A stretch of 32,729 nt of DNA from a virus. Shown here piece after piece: positions 15,219-23,672 of the stretch. A program made the translations under genes and the position numbers. Location: positions 1-32,729 of IMG/VR virus record IMGVR_UViG_3300046791_000214; one strand, given 5' to 3'. Numbering within the stretch: the stretch's first letter is position 1; every line of letters starts with the position of its first letter. Below the pieces are notes generated by a model. The model searched no databases, was not told where the DNA came from, and was given only the letters and a program-made list of their open reading frames with translations.

Positions 15219-15561
15219 GGAAAAGCCCAAGCGTCCAACGTGGCTCACCCTGTCGGTGCTGGGCGTCGTCGCCAGCGTCGGGCTTTACGTGTTCGTCATC
15301 GGCGCCGAGATAGGCACGATGCGCCAGCAGATGGTCAGCAACGAGTTCAGGATAACGGCACTGGAGACGCACGGCTCCGGTCCCGTCCAGACGGCTGCGG
15401 CCAAGGTTGAGGCGCTGACCAACCGGGCCGACCGTATCTTGGAGGGCCTGCTGACGCTGCAACAGAAGATGTCCGACCTCCAGGCCACCCAGCAAACGCA
15501 GGGCGTCATCCTCAACCGGCTACAGGAAGATGTCACCAAGCAAGGAGCCAACCCGAAATGA
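15208..15561 (+). CDS. membrane-anchored coiled-coil protein
   Basis: A 117-residue protein with one N-terminal transmembrane helix (about residues 11-31, WLTLSVLGVVASVGLYVFVIG) and a long polar coiled-coil region (heptads in MRQQM..., VEALTNRADRILEGLLTLQQKMSDLQ, LNRLQEDV). A membrane anchor plus coiled coil resembles inner-membrane spanins or holin-like accessory proteins, but no matching outer spanin lipoprotein is seen. ATG 15208 or 15211 may start it; both lie inside the end of the previous gene. ATGA overlap with the next gene. Confidence 0.62.
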   Translation: MMDEEKPKRPTWLTLSVLGVVASVGLYVFVIGAEIGTMRQQMVSNEFRITALETHGSGPVQTAAAKVEALTNRADRILEGLLTLQQKMSDLQATQQTQGVILNRLQEDVTKQGANPK

Positions 15562-15734
15562 GCGAACACCCCCAGCCCCCGCCGCAATACCTGATCGACT
15601 TCTACAACGCGGTGCATGGGTTGATCTCGTCCAACCATGATCCCGATGCGCGCGAGCATCTGTTCCGGTTGCTCGACAGGATGAAGGACGAAATCCTCGA
15701 CCCGCAGCCCCCGGTCCAGCCAACCCAGGAGTGA
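15558..15734 (+). CDS. 58-residue phage protein
   Basis: A short frame with ATGA coupling to the upstream gene and AAGGAG ten bases before its start. The product contains one helical segment (YLIDFYNAVHGLIS..., REHLFRLLDRMKDEIL) between proline-rich ends. Not recognised. Its place between coupled genes and normal codon use support it as real. Confidence 0.6.
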   Translation: MSEHPQPPPQYLIDFYNAVHGLISSNHDPDAREHLFRLLDRMKDEILDPQPPVQPTQE

Positions 15735-15736
15735 GC

Positions 15737-16216
15737 ATGTGCTATCCGGGTGCATTGCAGGGACAGCCTGCCCCACCGGGGCTGGCGGGTGGCGCGCAGG
15801 GGCTGACGCCGGTTAGGGCACTACTGCCGCCGTCAACGTCAGATCAATACGCGCGGGATTACGTCTACGATCCCAGGCCCAACCCCAAGCCGGTGCCTAT
15901 GCCTAACGCCTACCCGAAAGACGCGGGTTTGGGTGACGCCTACGGCCCTGCCGCCATGCCGTTCTATCAGTTGCGTATGCCCGGCGACACGCCTGATCCC
16001 GGTGAATACGATCCGAATGACCCGCCGAGATACTTTGATGCCCCGCGTTATGGTTCTTATGACGACACCCTGGCGCCTTACGACCCGTATCCCAACGCGG
16101 GTCCGCAAATGAAAAACGATATCTTGCGTCCGTATTATTATCGGGGAAGTCGGCAACGGCCTGGGCCGGGACCAGAGTTATACATGCCCGATGAGAATAC
16201 TCTTTGGAAAACCTGA
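15737..16216 (+). CDS. Pro/Tyr-rich phage protein, unrecognised
   Basis: A 159-residue protein rich in Pro, Tyr, Asp and Gly with no predicted membrane segment, probably disordered (YDPRPNPKPVPMPNAYP, YDPNDPPRYFDAPRYG). The start ATG 15737 is placed five bases after AGGAG; GTG 15731 in frame is less likely. It begins Met-Cys, as do three other genes here (17145, 26688, 27654). The composition suggests a structural or scaffolding accessory; no family was recognised. Confidence 0.55.
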   Translation: MCYPGALQGQPAPPGLAGGAQGLTPVRALLPPSTSDQYARDYVYDPRPNPKPVPMPNAYPKDAGLGDAYGPAAMPFYQLRMPGDTPDPGEYDPNDPPRYFDAPRYGSYDDTLAPYDPYPNAGPQMKNDILRPYYYRGSRQRPGPGPELYMPDENTLWKT

Positions 16217-16230
16217 CAGGAGTAACGCCC

Positions 16231-17145
16231 GTGGCCGTGCCCGTTGTCACGACGACCCTGACCACCGCGATGGCAAAGGTGCTCAAGAACCGCACCCGCA
16301 GCATCATCGCGGCCAACGCCGTCTTCAGCGCCGACGATGCAACGGTAACCGTGACGCCCGCGCCCCCGCTGACGGCGACCACGGGCACTCCCCCTTATGC
16401 GACGGCCACGGTCACGGTGACCCTGCTCGACGTGGCGGGGTCTTACCGCTGTCGGCCGGATATCCCCGGCGTCACGGGTAGCTGGTCAACCGCCGTGACA
16501 ACGACCGGCGCGGGTCCATACACGGCGACCTTCACGGGTGTCCAAGTGGGCATCGGCACGGGCATCACCATCGCCGTGTCGCCCGCGTCCCTGCTGGGCA
16601 GCGTTATCTGGCGCAGTGCCGCGTTCAACGTCGTTGCCGCCGTCACGCTCACCGTGGTGGCGGGGGCCGATCCGCTGGATATCACGCTAAGAATGACCAA
16701 CAACGACGGCGCCAACACCACCCAGGCCACGGTGGACTGGGGTGACGGCACGGCGGCGACCACCGATACCATCGCCAACTGGGTCACGGGAAAGGCGCAC
16801 TCCTATGCCACCCCTGGAACCTACGCTGTCATCGCCACCCCCAAGGATGGCGCCAACGCGGTGCGCGGCACGATCACTGCCAGTGTTCCACTGGCTGGCG
16901 TGCGTATCACCGCCACCATGGACGGCTCTGTGGCGCGGCGTGCCCATGCCGCTGTCACCCCGAGCACGCGCGTCTCCTACGTCAGTTCCTATATCCAGTG
17001 GGGCGACAGCCTCGTCACCGGCACCCCCGGCAACACCGGACCCCTGCCCGATATCCCCCACGACTACGCGGCACCCGCCAGCTACCGGATCGTGTTCAAT
17101 ACAAACACCGGTCTTAGCAACGCGGTGACATTGGCGGTGCCGTGA
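16231..17145 (+). CDS. PKD/Ig-like domain virion protein
   Basis: A 304-residue protein, almost entirely Thr/Val/Ala/Gly β-strand sequence. The second half contains a clear PKD-type domain ([13 protein letters not shown] ... [14 protein letters not shown]) followed by a diverged second copy (YIQWGDS ... [13 protein letters not shown]). The first half has Ig-like repeats. PKD and Ig-like domains decorate phage heads and tails and bind surfaces weakly. The start GTG 16231 lies eight bases after AGGAG. It ends in a TGATG overlap with the next gene, directly upstream of the terminase block, which fits a head decoration or tail role. Confidence 0.65.
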   Translation: MAVPVVTTTLTTAMAKVLKNRTRSIIAANAVFSADDATVTVTPAPPLTATTGTPPYATATVTVTLLDVAGSYRCRPDIPGVTGSWSTAVTTTGAGPYTATFTGVQVGIGTGITIAVSPASLLGSVIWRSAAFNVVAAVTLTVVAGADPLDITLRMTNNDGANTTQATVDWGDGTAATTDTIANWVTGKAHSYATPGTYAVIATPKDGANAVRGTITASVPLAGVRITATMDGSVARRAHAAVTPSTRVSYVSSYIQWGDSLVTGTPGNTGPLPDIPHDYAAPASYRIVFNTNTGLSNAVTLAVP

Positions 17146-17429
17146 TGTGCATCCCCAACATGACCCCGGAGATGATGCAGCAACTGGGGCAGGCTTTCGC
17201 CCAGGCCATGCCGGGCATGGCGGGGGCCATGAGCGGGGGCATGCGGGGCAGTCCCCCAGGCTTCAACCCCCCAGGCGGTCCCGTGGTGATCCCGAATAAC
17301 AGCACCTTCGGCATCCCTGGTAATCCCGCTGCCGCACCAGGGGGAATGGCCGTGGCCCGGCCCCAACCGCTGCCGCCATCTTCGCTCATGCCCGGCGCCG
17401 GTCCCCCACCGCCAGGAGCGCAATACTAG
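17145..17429 (+). CDS. small Met/Gly/Pro-rich protein upstream of terminase
   Basis: 94 residues: a Met/Gln-rich helix ([19 protein letters not shown]), Gly/Met repeats and a proline-rich end ([18 protein letters not shown]). It begins MCIPNM at the TGATG overlap. It stops with UAG at 17427-17429, and the terminase frame continues immediately in the same phase. Position suggests a packaging or head accessory, possibly a small-terminase substitute, but nothing in the sequence shows DNA binding. Confidence 0.5.
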   Translation: MCIPNMTPEMMQQLGQAFAQAMPGMAGAMSGGMRGSPPGFNPPGGPVVIPNNSTFGIPGNPAAAPGGMAVARPQPLPPSSLMPGAGPPPPGAQY

Positions 17430-19076
17430 GTGCGCGCACTCAGACCCGGCGAGCGTGGCCCTTCAGCGCGGGGCCGACGCCTTCAACTGGAAAACCCTGG
17501 TGGCATCATCATGCCGCCGGAACTCTCCGAGGCGCGCATCTACGAGCGCCTGGAAGCGGCCAACAAGGCCAGGGATAACCTCCTGGCTTTCGCGCGCTTT
17601 ATGACCCCTGATCCCCGCGACGTGGATGACACGACGTTGTCACGCTACATCGTGGCAAAGCCGCATCGTGCGGTCGCGGACGCGTTGATGAAGGTCGAGC
17701 GTGGCGACATAAGAAAACTTATTATCAATATGCCCCCGCGCCACGGGAAGACGGAGTTAGCCTCCAAACTCTTTATCCCTTGGCTCTCCGGTCGGAACCC
17801 TTACTGGTCGGTGATATTCGCCACCTACAACCAAACCTATGCCGAGGATATCGGCCGCGCCGTGCGCGAGAACATGACATCTCCCCTGTTCGAGCAGGTG
17901 TTTCCCGATAACGCCTCGCGCGTGCGGGGTGACTCCCAGGCCAGCGACCGCCTCCAGAACAATGTCCACTCCGTGCTGGCCTTCGCCGGTCGCGGTGGAA
18001 CCATCACCGGTCGCGGGGGTAACGTCCTTGTCTGTGACGATCCGATCAAGGACCGCAAGGAAGCCGACTCCCAGCTTATCCGCAACCAGCTATGGGAATG
18101 GATGATGCAGGTGTTCCGCTCGCGCATGATGGACAAGGACGCGCGTATCGTCCTGATCCAGACGCGCTGGCACGCGGATGATCCGGTGGGGCGCATCACG
18201 GACCCCGACAACGAGTTTTACAACCAGTCCGAAGCCGCCGAGTGGCACATCGTTGACCTGCCCGCGCTGGCCCTTGAAGACGATCCCCTCGGGCGCGAGC
18301 CGGGGGACGCCCTGTGGCCCGAGCGTTTCGATAAACCCTTCTTTGAGCAAATCCAGCGCACCGATGCCCGTGGCTTCGCGGCCCTCTACCAGGGCCGACC
18401 GGTTCTTCCCGGCATGCGGTTTTTCGAGGAAAGCTGGATGATGCCCTACAACGGCAAGGAACTGCCCCCGCTGGACCAGCTACGCATCTACGTCGCCTCC
18501 GACCACGCCGTGTCAAGCGACCAGACCCGTGACAAGACGTGCTGCATCCCGGTCGGGGTAGATAGCCAGGGCACGATCTGGATCATGCCCGACGTGTGGT
18601 GGCGCCACGCCAATACCGACGTGGTCGTGGAGGGCATGCTGGCTCTGATCCGCAAATACAAACCCCTGGCTTGGTTCGCGGAACGAGGTCATATCTCCAA
18701 GTCCATCGGACCCTTTCTTCGCAAGCGCATGCTTGAAGAGCGTGTGTTCGCCGCTGTTCACGACATGCCGATTGTGGCCGACAAGCAAACCCGTGCCCAA
18801 TCGATCCAGGGTCGCATGGCGATGCGGCGCATTCGCTTTCCCGCGTTCACCTCATGGTGGTCCGAGGCGCGCAAGCAGATGCTCCAGTTTCCCTTTGGCC
18901 CCAAAGATGACTTCGTTGACGCGCTGGCCTGGGTTGGCCTCGGCCTCGACATGATGGTCGGTGCCCGCCCCACCGCCGAGGCGCCCAGACAATTCTCACC
19001 CTTCACGCTGGGGGCGATCAAGGCTGAAACCAAACGGCGCAACACGGCCCAGTTGTCGCGCATGGGAGGCTTCTGA
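17430..19076 (+). CDS. terL: terminase large subunit
   Basis: ATP-driven DNA-packaging motor and headful/end nuclease. Counting from GTG 17430 (548 residues): Walker A MPPRHGKT at 101-108, Walker B VLVCDDP at 199-205, the coupling motif IQTRWHADD, and an RNase H-type nuclease with Asp in VASDHA (358), Glu in FAERGH, and the terminal KDDFVDALAW acidic pair near 494-497. These cover all expected catalytic residues. GTG 17430 directly follows the TAG of the previous gene and has AGGAG 11 bases upstream. ATG 17511 (521 residues) is an alternative that removes an Arg/Gly-rich lead but would leave an 81-bp gap unusual for this operon. It overlaps the portal gene by one base. Confidence 0.95.
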   Translation: MRALRPGERGPSARGRRLQLENPGGIIMPPELSEARIYERLEAANKARDNLLAFARFMTPDPRDVDDTTLSRYIVAKPHRAVADALMKVERGDIRKLIINMPPRHGKTELASKLFIPWLSGRNPYWSVIFATYNQTYAEDIGRAVRENMTSPLFEQVFPDNASRVRGDSQASDRLQNNVHSVLAFAGRGGTITGRGGNVLVCDDPIKDRKEADSQLIRNQLWEWMMQVFRSRMMDKDARIVLIQTRWHADDPVGRITDPDNEFYNQSEAAEWHIVDLPALALEDDPLGREPGDALWPERFDKPFFEQIQRTDARGFAALYQGRPVLPGMRFFEESWMMPYNGKELPPLDQLRIYVASDHAVSSDQTRDKTCCIPVGVDSQGTIWIMPDVWWRHANTDVVVEGMLALIRKYKPLAWFAERGHISKSIGPFLRKRMLEERVFAAVHDMPIVADKQTRAQSIQGRMAMRRIRFPAFTSWWSEARKQMLQFPFGPKDDFVDALAWVGLGLDMMVGARPTAEAPRQFSPFTLGAIKAETKRRNTAQLSRMGGF

Positions 19077-21373
19077 TGAGCGGTTACGGCCTACCTCCCC
19101 CTGACGAACCGGATATCGGGGGCCAGCCCGACGAAGTGGACCCGGTTGCCCAAGGCATGTTCTCGGGCAACGAACCCAAGACCGACGCCTTCACGGGACA
19201 GGCCAACCCGACCACGGCGATCCCCCGCGAACGGCCCGAACCGGACCCGGCGCGTGCCGCCCTGGTCAAGCAGATACAGGGGGAAATCCGTTCCGCCCGC
19301 AGCAACTGGCAGCCCGTCTTTGACCGCATGCGCGAGGACATGGATTTCGCCATGGGGGTGCAGTGGCCCGGCCAAACCTTGGGCAAGCGCACCGACCGCT
19401 ACATCTGCAACGTGGTGCTGCGCCACGTCCAGCAGCTTACTTCTACCCTCTACGCCAAGAACCCCACGGTGTCGGCACGCAAGCGCAAGCGGTTGATCAA
19501 CACGGTCTGGGACGGCACCGAGGTGAGCCTGCAAGCCGCGATGCAGGCGCTTGCCGTGAACCCGCTGGATCCCAACGCCCTGGCCGTGATGATGGACGCC
19601 CAGAACGTCCGGTCCACGAACCAACTCCTCGACAAGATGGGGTCCACGCTGGAGATCGTCTACAACTACAACGTTGAGGAACAATCCCCGGTCACCTTCA
19701 AACATGGCATGAAGCTGGTCGTGCGCCGGGCGATCATCACTGGCCTTGGTTACGTCAAGCTGGGGTTCCAGCGCGTGGTCAAGCAAGACCCGTCCATGAT
19801 GCGCCACAACGCCGACGCCCTCGGGCGCCTGCACGCCGCGACCCGCATGGCCCAGGACGTGGGCGACAAGCAGGTCGAACTCGATAGCGCCACCGTTGAG
19901 GAACTACGCCTGACTACCCAGGCGCTGGCCCAGGACAAGGAGATCGTGCTGCGCGAGGGCCTTACTTTCGACTACCCCGACAGCATGGCGATCATCCCCG
20001 ACATCAACTGCCGCGACCTGGGTAGCTTCATGGGCTGCCAGCGGGTCACCGAGCAATATCTTCTGACCGTCGCCCAGGTGCAGGAAATCTACGGCGTGGA
20101 CGTGAGCAAGGGGTTCACTTCCTACCAATCCGCGACCCAAGGCGGTTTCGACGCCCGCGACAACGGCATGCCAACCACCCTGCCGCGCAGCGCCATGAAC
20201 CTTGACGGCTATACCAGCGGCGACGATACGCGAGGCAAAGGCTACGTTTGCGTGTGGGAGACATATGACCGCTCCACTGGGTTGGTTTATGAAACCGCTG
20301 ACGGCTACCCGGATTTCCTGACGGAACCCACGCCCCCGGCGGCGCAGACCGAACGCTTCTGGCCCTGGTATGCCTACACCCTGAACGATACCTACCACGT
20401 CGCCACGCCCTATCCCATGTCGGATGTCTCGCTGATGCGTGACATGCAACTGGAAATCAATCGCGCCCGTGAGGGGCTTCGCGAGCATCGCCACGCGGCG
20501 CGGCCCAAGACGCTGATCGCGGCGGGCCAGTTGGACGATGAAGATCGGGATAAACTTAAAACTCACCCGGCCAACGCGATCATCGAACTGAACGGGTTGG
20601 CACCGGGCCAGAAGGTCACTGACCTGCTGTTCCCGTGGCAAGGCCCCGGTATTGATATGAACCTGTATGAAACCAAGTCGGCAATGGATGACATATTGCG
20701 CGTGGTGGGCGTGCAGGAAGCCAACCTTGGCGGCACCTCTGGCGCCACTGCGACCGAGAGTTCCATCGCGGAGAGTTCGCGGGTGACGAGCGTGGACGCA
20801 TCCATGGACGACATGGATGACCTCCTATCCAACATGGCGCGTGCCGGATCGCAGCTTTTATTGTTGAACGTGAGCACCGAGATCGCCCAGCAGATCGCCG
20901 GTCCCGGTGCCGTGTGGCCCCAGGCCAGTGCCTTGGAGGTGGCCGAGGAGATTTACCTTGAGGTCCAAGCGGGGTCGTCGGGACGACCCAATCAGCAGAA
21001 AGAAATCCAGGCGATGACCCAGATGGCGCCCTTGCTCTTGCAGGTGCCGGGCATCAATCCGGAGTGGGTCGCCCGTGCCATGTTGTCACGCGTTGACGAC
21101 CGTGCCCGCATGGATGACGCCCTGGCCGCTGGCTTGCCCTCGATCCAGGCCATGAACTCCGTCATGGGGAACGTGCCGGGGGGTCTTCCCCCAGGCGGTT
21201 CGCCCACCGAGCCGGGACAGGCGGGCGCGGCCGGTCCCGGTGATCCCAATGCCCAAGGTCCACAGGGTGCCAGCAACGCGCCACAGCCTCCAGGCCAGGG
21301 CGGTCCTGGCCCGCGCGCACCCGCACCGCGTCCCGCGATGGGGCCGCAGGGAGGTCGCCCGATGGTGAACTGA
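19076..21373 (+). CDS. portal protein
   Basis: A 765-residue head-vertex ring protein through which DNA enters and leaves. Recognised from position directly after the terminase and from portal-type segments: an N-terminal QWPGQ..GKRTDRYICNVVLRHVQQLTSTLYAKNPTV region, a long central β/α region, MRDMQLEINRAREGLREH with RPKTLIAAG, and an IAESSRVTSVDASMDDMDDLLSNMARAG helix typical of podovirus portals. The last 65 residues are a Gly/Pro/Gln-rich tail (PPGGSPTEPGQ... RPMVN), longer than in most relatives and probably disordered. TGATG coupling to the terminase gene. Confidence 0.9.
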   Translation: MSGYGLPPPDEPDIGGQPDEVDPVAQGMFSGNEPKTDAFTGQANPTTAIPRERPEPDPARAALVKQIQGEIRSARSNWQPVFDRMREDMDFAMGVQWPGQTLGKRTDRYICNVVLRHVQQLTSTLYAKNPTVSARKRKRLINTVWDGTEVSLQAAMQALAVNPLDPNALAVMMDAQNVRSTNQLLDKMGSTLEIVYNYNVEEQSPVTFKHGMKLVVRRAIITGLGYVKLGFQRVVKQDPSMMRHNADALGRLHAATRMAQDVGDKQVELDSATVEELRLTTQALAQDKEIVLREGLTFDYPDSMAIIPDINCRDLGSFMGCQRVTEQYLLTVAQVQEIYGVDVSKGFTSYQSATQGGFDARDNGMPTTLPRSAMNLDGYTSGDDTRGKGYVCVWETYDRSTGLVYETADGYPDFLTEPTPPAAQTERFWPWYAYTLNDTYHVATPYPMSDVSLMRDMQLEINRAREGLREHRHAARPKTLIAAGQLDDEDRDKLKTHPANAIIELNGLAPGQKVTDLLFPWQGPGIDMNLYETKSAMDDILRVVGVQEANLGGTSGATATESSIAESSRVTSVDASMDDMDDLLSNMARAGSQLLLLNVSTEIAQQIAGPGAVWPQASALEVAEEIYLEVQAGSSGRPNQQKEIQAMTQMAPLLLQVPGINPEWVARAMLSRVDDRARMDDALAAGLPSIQAMNSVMGNVPGGLPPGGSPTEPGQAGAAGPGDPNAQGPQGASNAPQPPGQGGPGPRAPAPRPAMGPQGGRPMVN

Positions 21374-21434
21374 TTGACGCCGTGCCCGCAACAGGACCAC
21401 AAGACCAACGCCGTAGAGTTTGGAGCGTCCCGGC

Positions 21435-22559
21435 ATGACCCCTGAAGCGGAAGCGCCAGCTTCCGAACCCCTTGCCCCGGATACCGGTATTGACACGGCT
21501 GCCCCCGTTGACACGGGAGCGTCGTCCGTTGACACGCCTGACCAAACCCCTACGCAAGACCAACCCAAAACCGAAGAACCCACGGACCTCCTCTCGGTCG
21601 TCACGGCGGTTCTCGACAGAAACAAACCTCCCGCCGCTGATGTTCCTGCGGAGGGCGATACAAGTGGTGCTCAGAGCACCACGTCCGGACTGGCCGACCC
21701 CGCGACCGGCATTGCCGCCGGTCAGCAACCATCCACACCCGCCTTCGATGCCAACGGGCAGCAGCTTCGCGAACTGACCGAAGCTGACTTTGCCGACGTG
21801 GAAAAGCCAAGCGTCAAGAAGCGCATCGATGCGCTCTTGTCTCAACGTGCCCAGGCTCGCGCTGATGCTGACAACCTGCGCGGCAATGCCGATCTGTGGC
21901 AGCGGCACGTCGATTACATGCAGGGCAATGCCATCGCCCCGCAGGACGCCCAGACGCTTTACCAAGTTGGGGCTTTGCTATCTCGAGGGGATTTCAAAAC
22001 CTTTGTCGAGGTGGTCAGGCCGTATTACGAAGCGGCGCTGCGGGCCACGGGGGACATCCTCCCGCCCGATATCCAGCAACGTGTGGACGATGGCCAACTG
22101 GCCGAGCAGGACGCATCGGAACTCGCCCAAGCCCGAGCCGCTGCGGCTGCCGCGAACCAGCAGGCGCGTTTCGCCAATACCCGCGTCCAGGCGACCCATG
22201 AGGAACAGGCAGCGGCCCGACAGGCCACGCATGTTCGTTCGGTCCAGCAGGCATTGGTGGAATGGGAGCGCGGGGTCACCACGCGTGATCCGGATTGGAA
22301 CAGGAAGAAGGACGCCGTGACACGCTACGCCCAGGCGATGCGATCCGAGCGCGGGCTACCGCCCGATGCCCAGACCGCGATGCAATGGGCCGAGGAAGCC
22401 TACGCGTCGGTCAACGGTCTGATCAGCCAGAACCGTCCCGCCGTGCAGGCAACTCGCCAGCGACCGTCCAGCGTCTCCCCAGCAACCCAGGCTTTCCCCC
22501 AGCCCAAGACGATGCGCGAGGCAATCGAACTCGCCTTGAGACAGGGGACTGCCGCGTAA
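21435..22559 (+). CDS. scaffolding protein
   Basis: A 374-residue protein between portal and capsid genes. The N-terminal 120 residues are acidic, Pro/Thr/Asp-rich and probably disordered. Residues about 120-290 are helical and charged (VKKRIDALLSQRAQARADADNL, DASELAQARAAAAAANQQARFANTRVQATHEEQ), and the C-terminus has a conserved-looking TMREAIELALRQG helix that could contact the coat, as in other phage scaffolds. ATG 21435 lies nine bases after GGAG. The 61-bp stretch before it (21374-21434) shows nothing else. Confidence 0.82.
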   Translation: MTPEAEAPASEPLAPDTGIDTAAPVDTGASSVDTPDQTPTQDQPKTEEPTDLLSVVTAVLDRNKPPAADVPAEGDTSGAQSTTSGLADPATGIAAGQQPSTPAFDANGQQLRELTEADFADVEKPSVKKRIDALLSQRAQARADADNLRGNADLWQRHVDYMQGNAIAPQDAQTLYQVGALLSRGDFKTFVEVVRPYYEAALRATGDILPPDIQQRVDDGQLAEQDASELAQARAAAAAANQQARFANTRVQATHEEQAAARQATHVRSVQQALVEWERGVTTRDPDWNRKKDAVTRYAQAMRSERGLPPDAQTAMQWAEEAYASVNGLISQNRPAVQATRQRPSSVSPATQAFPQPKTMREAIELALRQGTAA

Positions 22560-22574
22560 ACTTGGGAGGGCCGT

Positions 22575-22952
22575 GTGGCCTTTACCGCAGCGGAACTAGA
22601 CAACATTGCTGTCGCCGCCTTGGATTTTTACTTCAACAAGGGAGACAAATTTCCACAGACCATCCAGACCAAGCCGATGACGGACGCCTTCCTGTCCGGG
22701 GCCAAGACGTTCCCCGGCGGCAAGGGGAATATCTCCTTGGCGGTCAAGGGCGCCTATGGCAACGCGGGTGTCAACGACACCCTCAAAGGCTACACCCATG
22801 ACGATCAGGTGGTGTTCTACACGCCCGCAAATCTCAAGCGCGCCAACTACGCGTGGAAGGAAATGCACATCGGCCTGACCATGACCCACACCGAACTCAA
22901 GATCGACGGCATCAGCGTCACCGATCCTGGGTCGAGCGGGTCCAGCACGTAG
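22575..22952 (+). CDS. major capsid protein, N-terminal part ending at an in-frame UAG
   Basis: The first 125 residues of the major capsid protein: an N-terminal helix (TAAELDNIAVAALDFYF), the KTFPGGKGNISLAVKG.YGN region, HDDQVVFYTPANLKRANYAWKEMHIGLTMTHTELK, then a Gly/Ser loop (DPGSSGSST) and UAG at 22950-22952. The same frame continues with capsid sequence to 23660, so this is one interrupted gene, not a complete short gene. GTG 22575 has GGGAGG five bases upstream. The stop falls in a polar surface-loop-like segment where CAG, GAG or TCG would each be one base away. Readthrough, a recent nonsense mutation and a sequencing error all remain possible. Confidence 0.8.
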   Translation: MAFTAAELDNIAVAALDFYFNKGDKFPQTIQTKPMTDAFLSGAKTFPGGKGNISLAVKGAYGNAGVNDTLKGYTHDDQVVFYTPANLKRANYAWKEMHIGLTMTHTELKIDGISVTDPGSSGSST

Positions 22953-22967
22953 AACCACACCGACCGT

Positions 22968-23660
22968 GTGAAGACCGTTCTGGTCGGCCTGCTTGAGGAC
23001 AAGCTGGAAGACTTGGGCGAGCAATATGCTCGTCAGTTGGACAAGCTGATCCATGGTGACGGTGCCGCCGATCCCAAGGCGCTGTCGGGCATCATGGCAC
23101 TGCTATCGGCCAACCCGGTCACGGGCACGGTCGGTGGCCTCGACCGTGCCACCTATCCCTGGTGGCGCAACCGCGCGCGGACGGCGGCTTCCCTCGCGGG
23201 CGGTGGCCTTGGCGCGGTGACTTCCAGCCCCACCAACGGCGGCGCGCTTTTGCAGGTGCTTCAGCAGGATTACATGCAGTTGACCCGCTATGGCGGCAAG
23301 CCGAACAAGCTGTTCTGCGGCAGTGACTTCCTTGCGGCTCTCCAAACCGAGGTCCGTGCCAACGGGCTTTACTTCTCCAGCGGCCCGAGCGGTGGCCAGT
23401 CCACCTCGGTGGGCAACATCACCATCGTGGGTGGCATCAGCCCCACCTATGATCCGACGCTTGACGATCTCGGCCTCCAGAAACGCGGGATTATCATTGA
23501 TACCTCGGCCATCTACTTGGAGAAGATGGAAACCGAGTGGATGCACATGCACACCCCGTCGCGCCCGTATGACCGGTTCACGCTGTGGAAGTCCATGACC
23601 TCCACGGGTCAGATGTGCGCGTCACGCCTGAACTCGTCGGAAATCATCGATATCGCTTAG
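22968..23660 (+). CDS. major capsid protein, C-terminal part in frame after the UAG
   Basis: The continuation of the capsid frame (from 22953; the first possible independent start is GTG 22968, with no ribosome-binding site). It carries the bulk of the coat fold: LLEDKLEDLGEQYARQLDKLIHGDGAADPKALSGI, a long helix region, NKLFCGSDFLAAL, the ISPTYDPTLDDLG loop, the IIIDTSAIYLEKMETEWMHMHTPSRPYDRFTLW ending and LNSSEIIDIA. Over the whole 362-codon span the UAG is the only interruption, and codon use is the same on both sides, arguing against long decay. It ends in TAG 23658-23660, followed in the same phase by GVTA and the next gene. Confidence 0.8.
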   Translation: MKTVLVGLLEDKLEDLGEQYARQLDKLIHGDGAADPKALSGIMALLSANPVTGTVGGLDRATYPWWRNRARTAASLAGGGLGAVTSSPTNGGALLQVLQQDYMQLTRYGGKPNKLFCGSDFLAALQTEVRANGLYFSSGPSGGQSTSVGNITIVGGISPTYDPTLDDLGLQKRGIIIDTSAIYLEKMETEWMHMHTPSRPYDRFTLWKSMTSTGQMCASRLNSSEIIDIA

Positions 23661-23672
23661 GGAGTTACCGCC

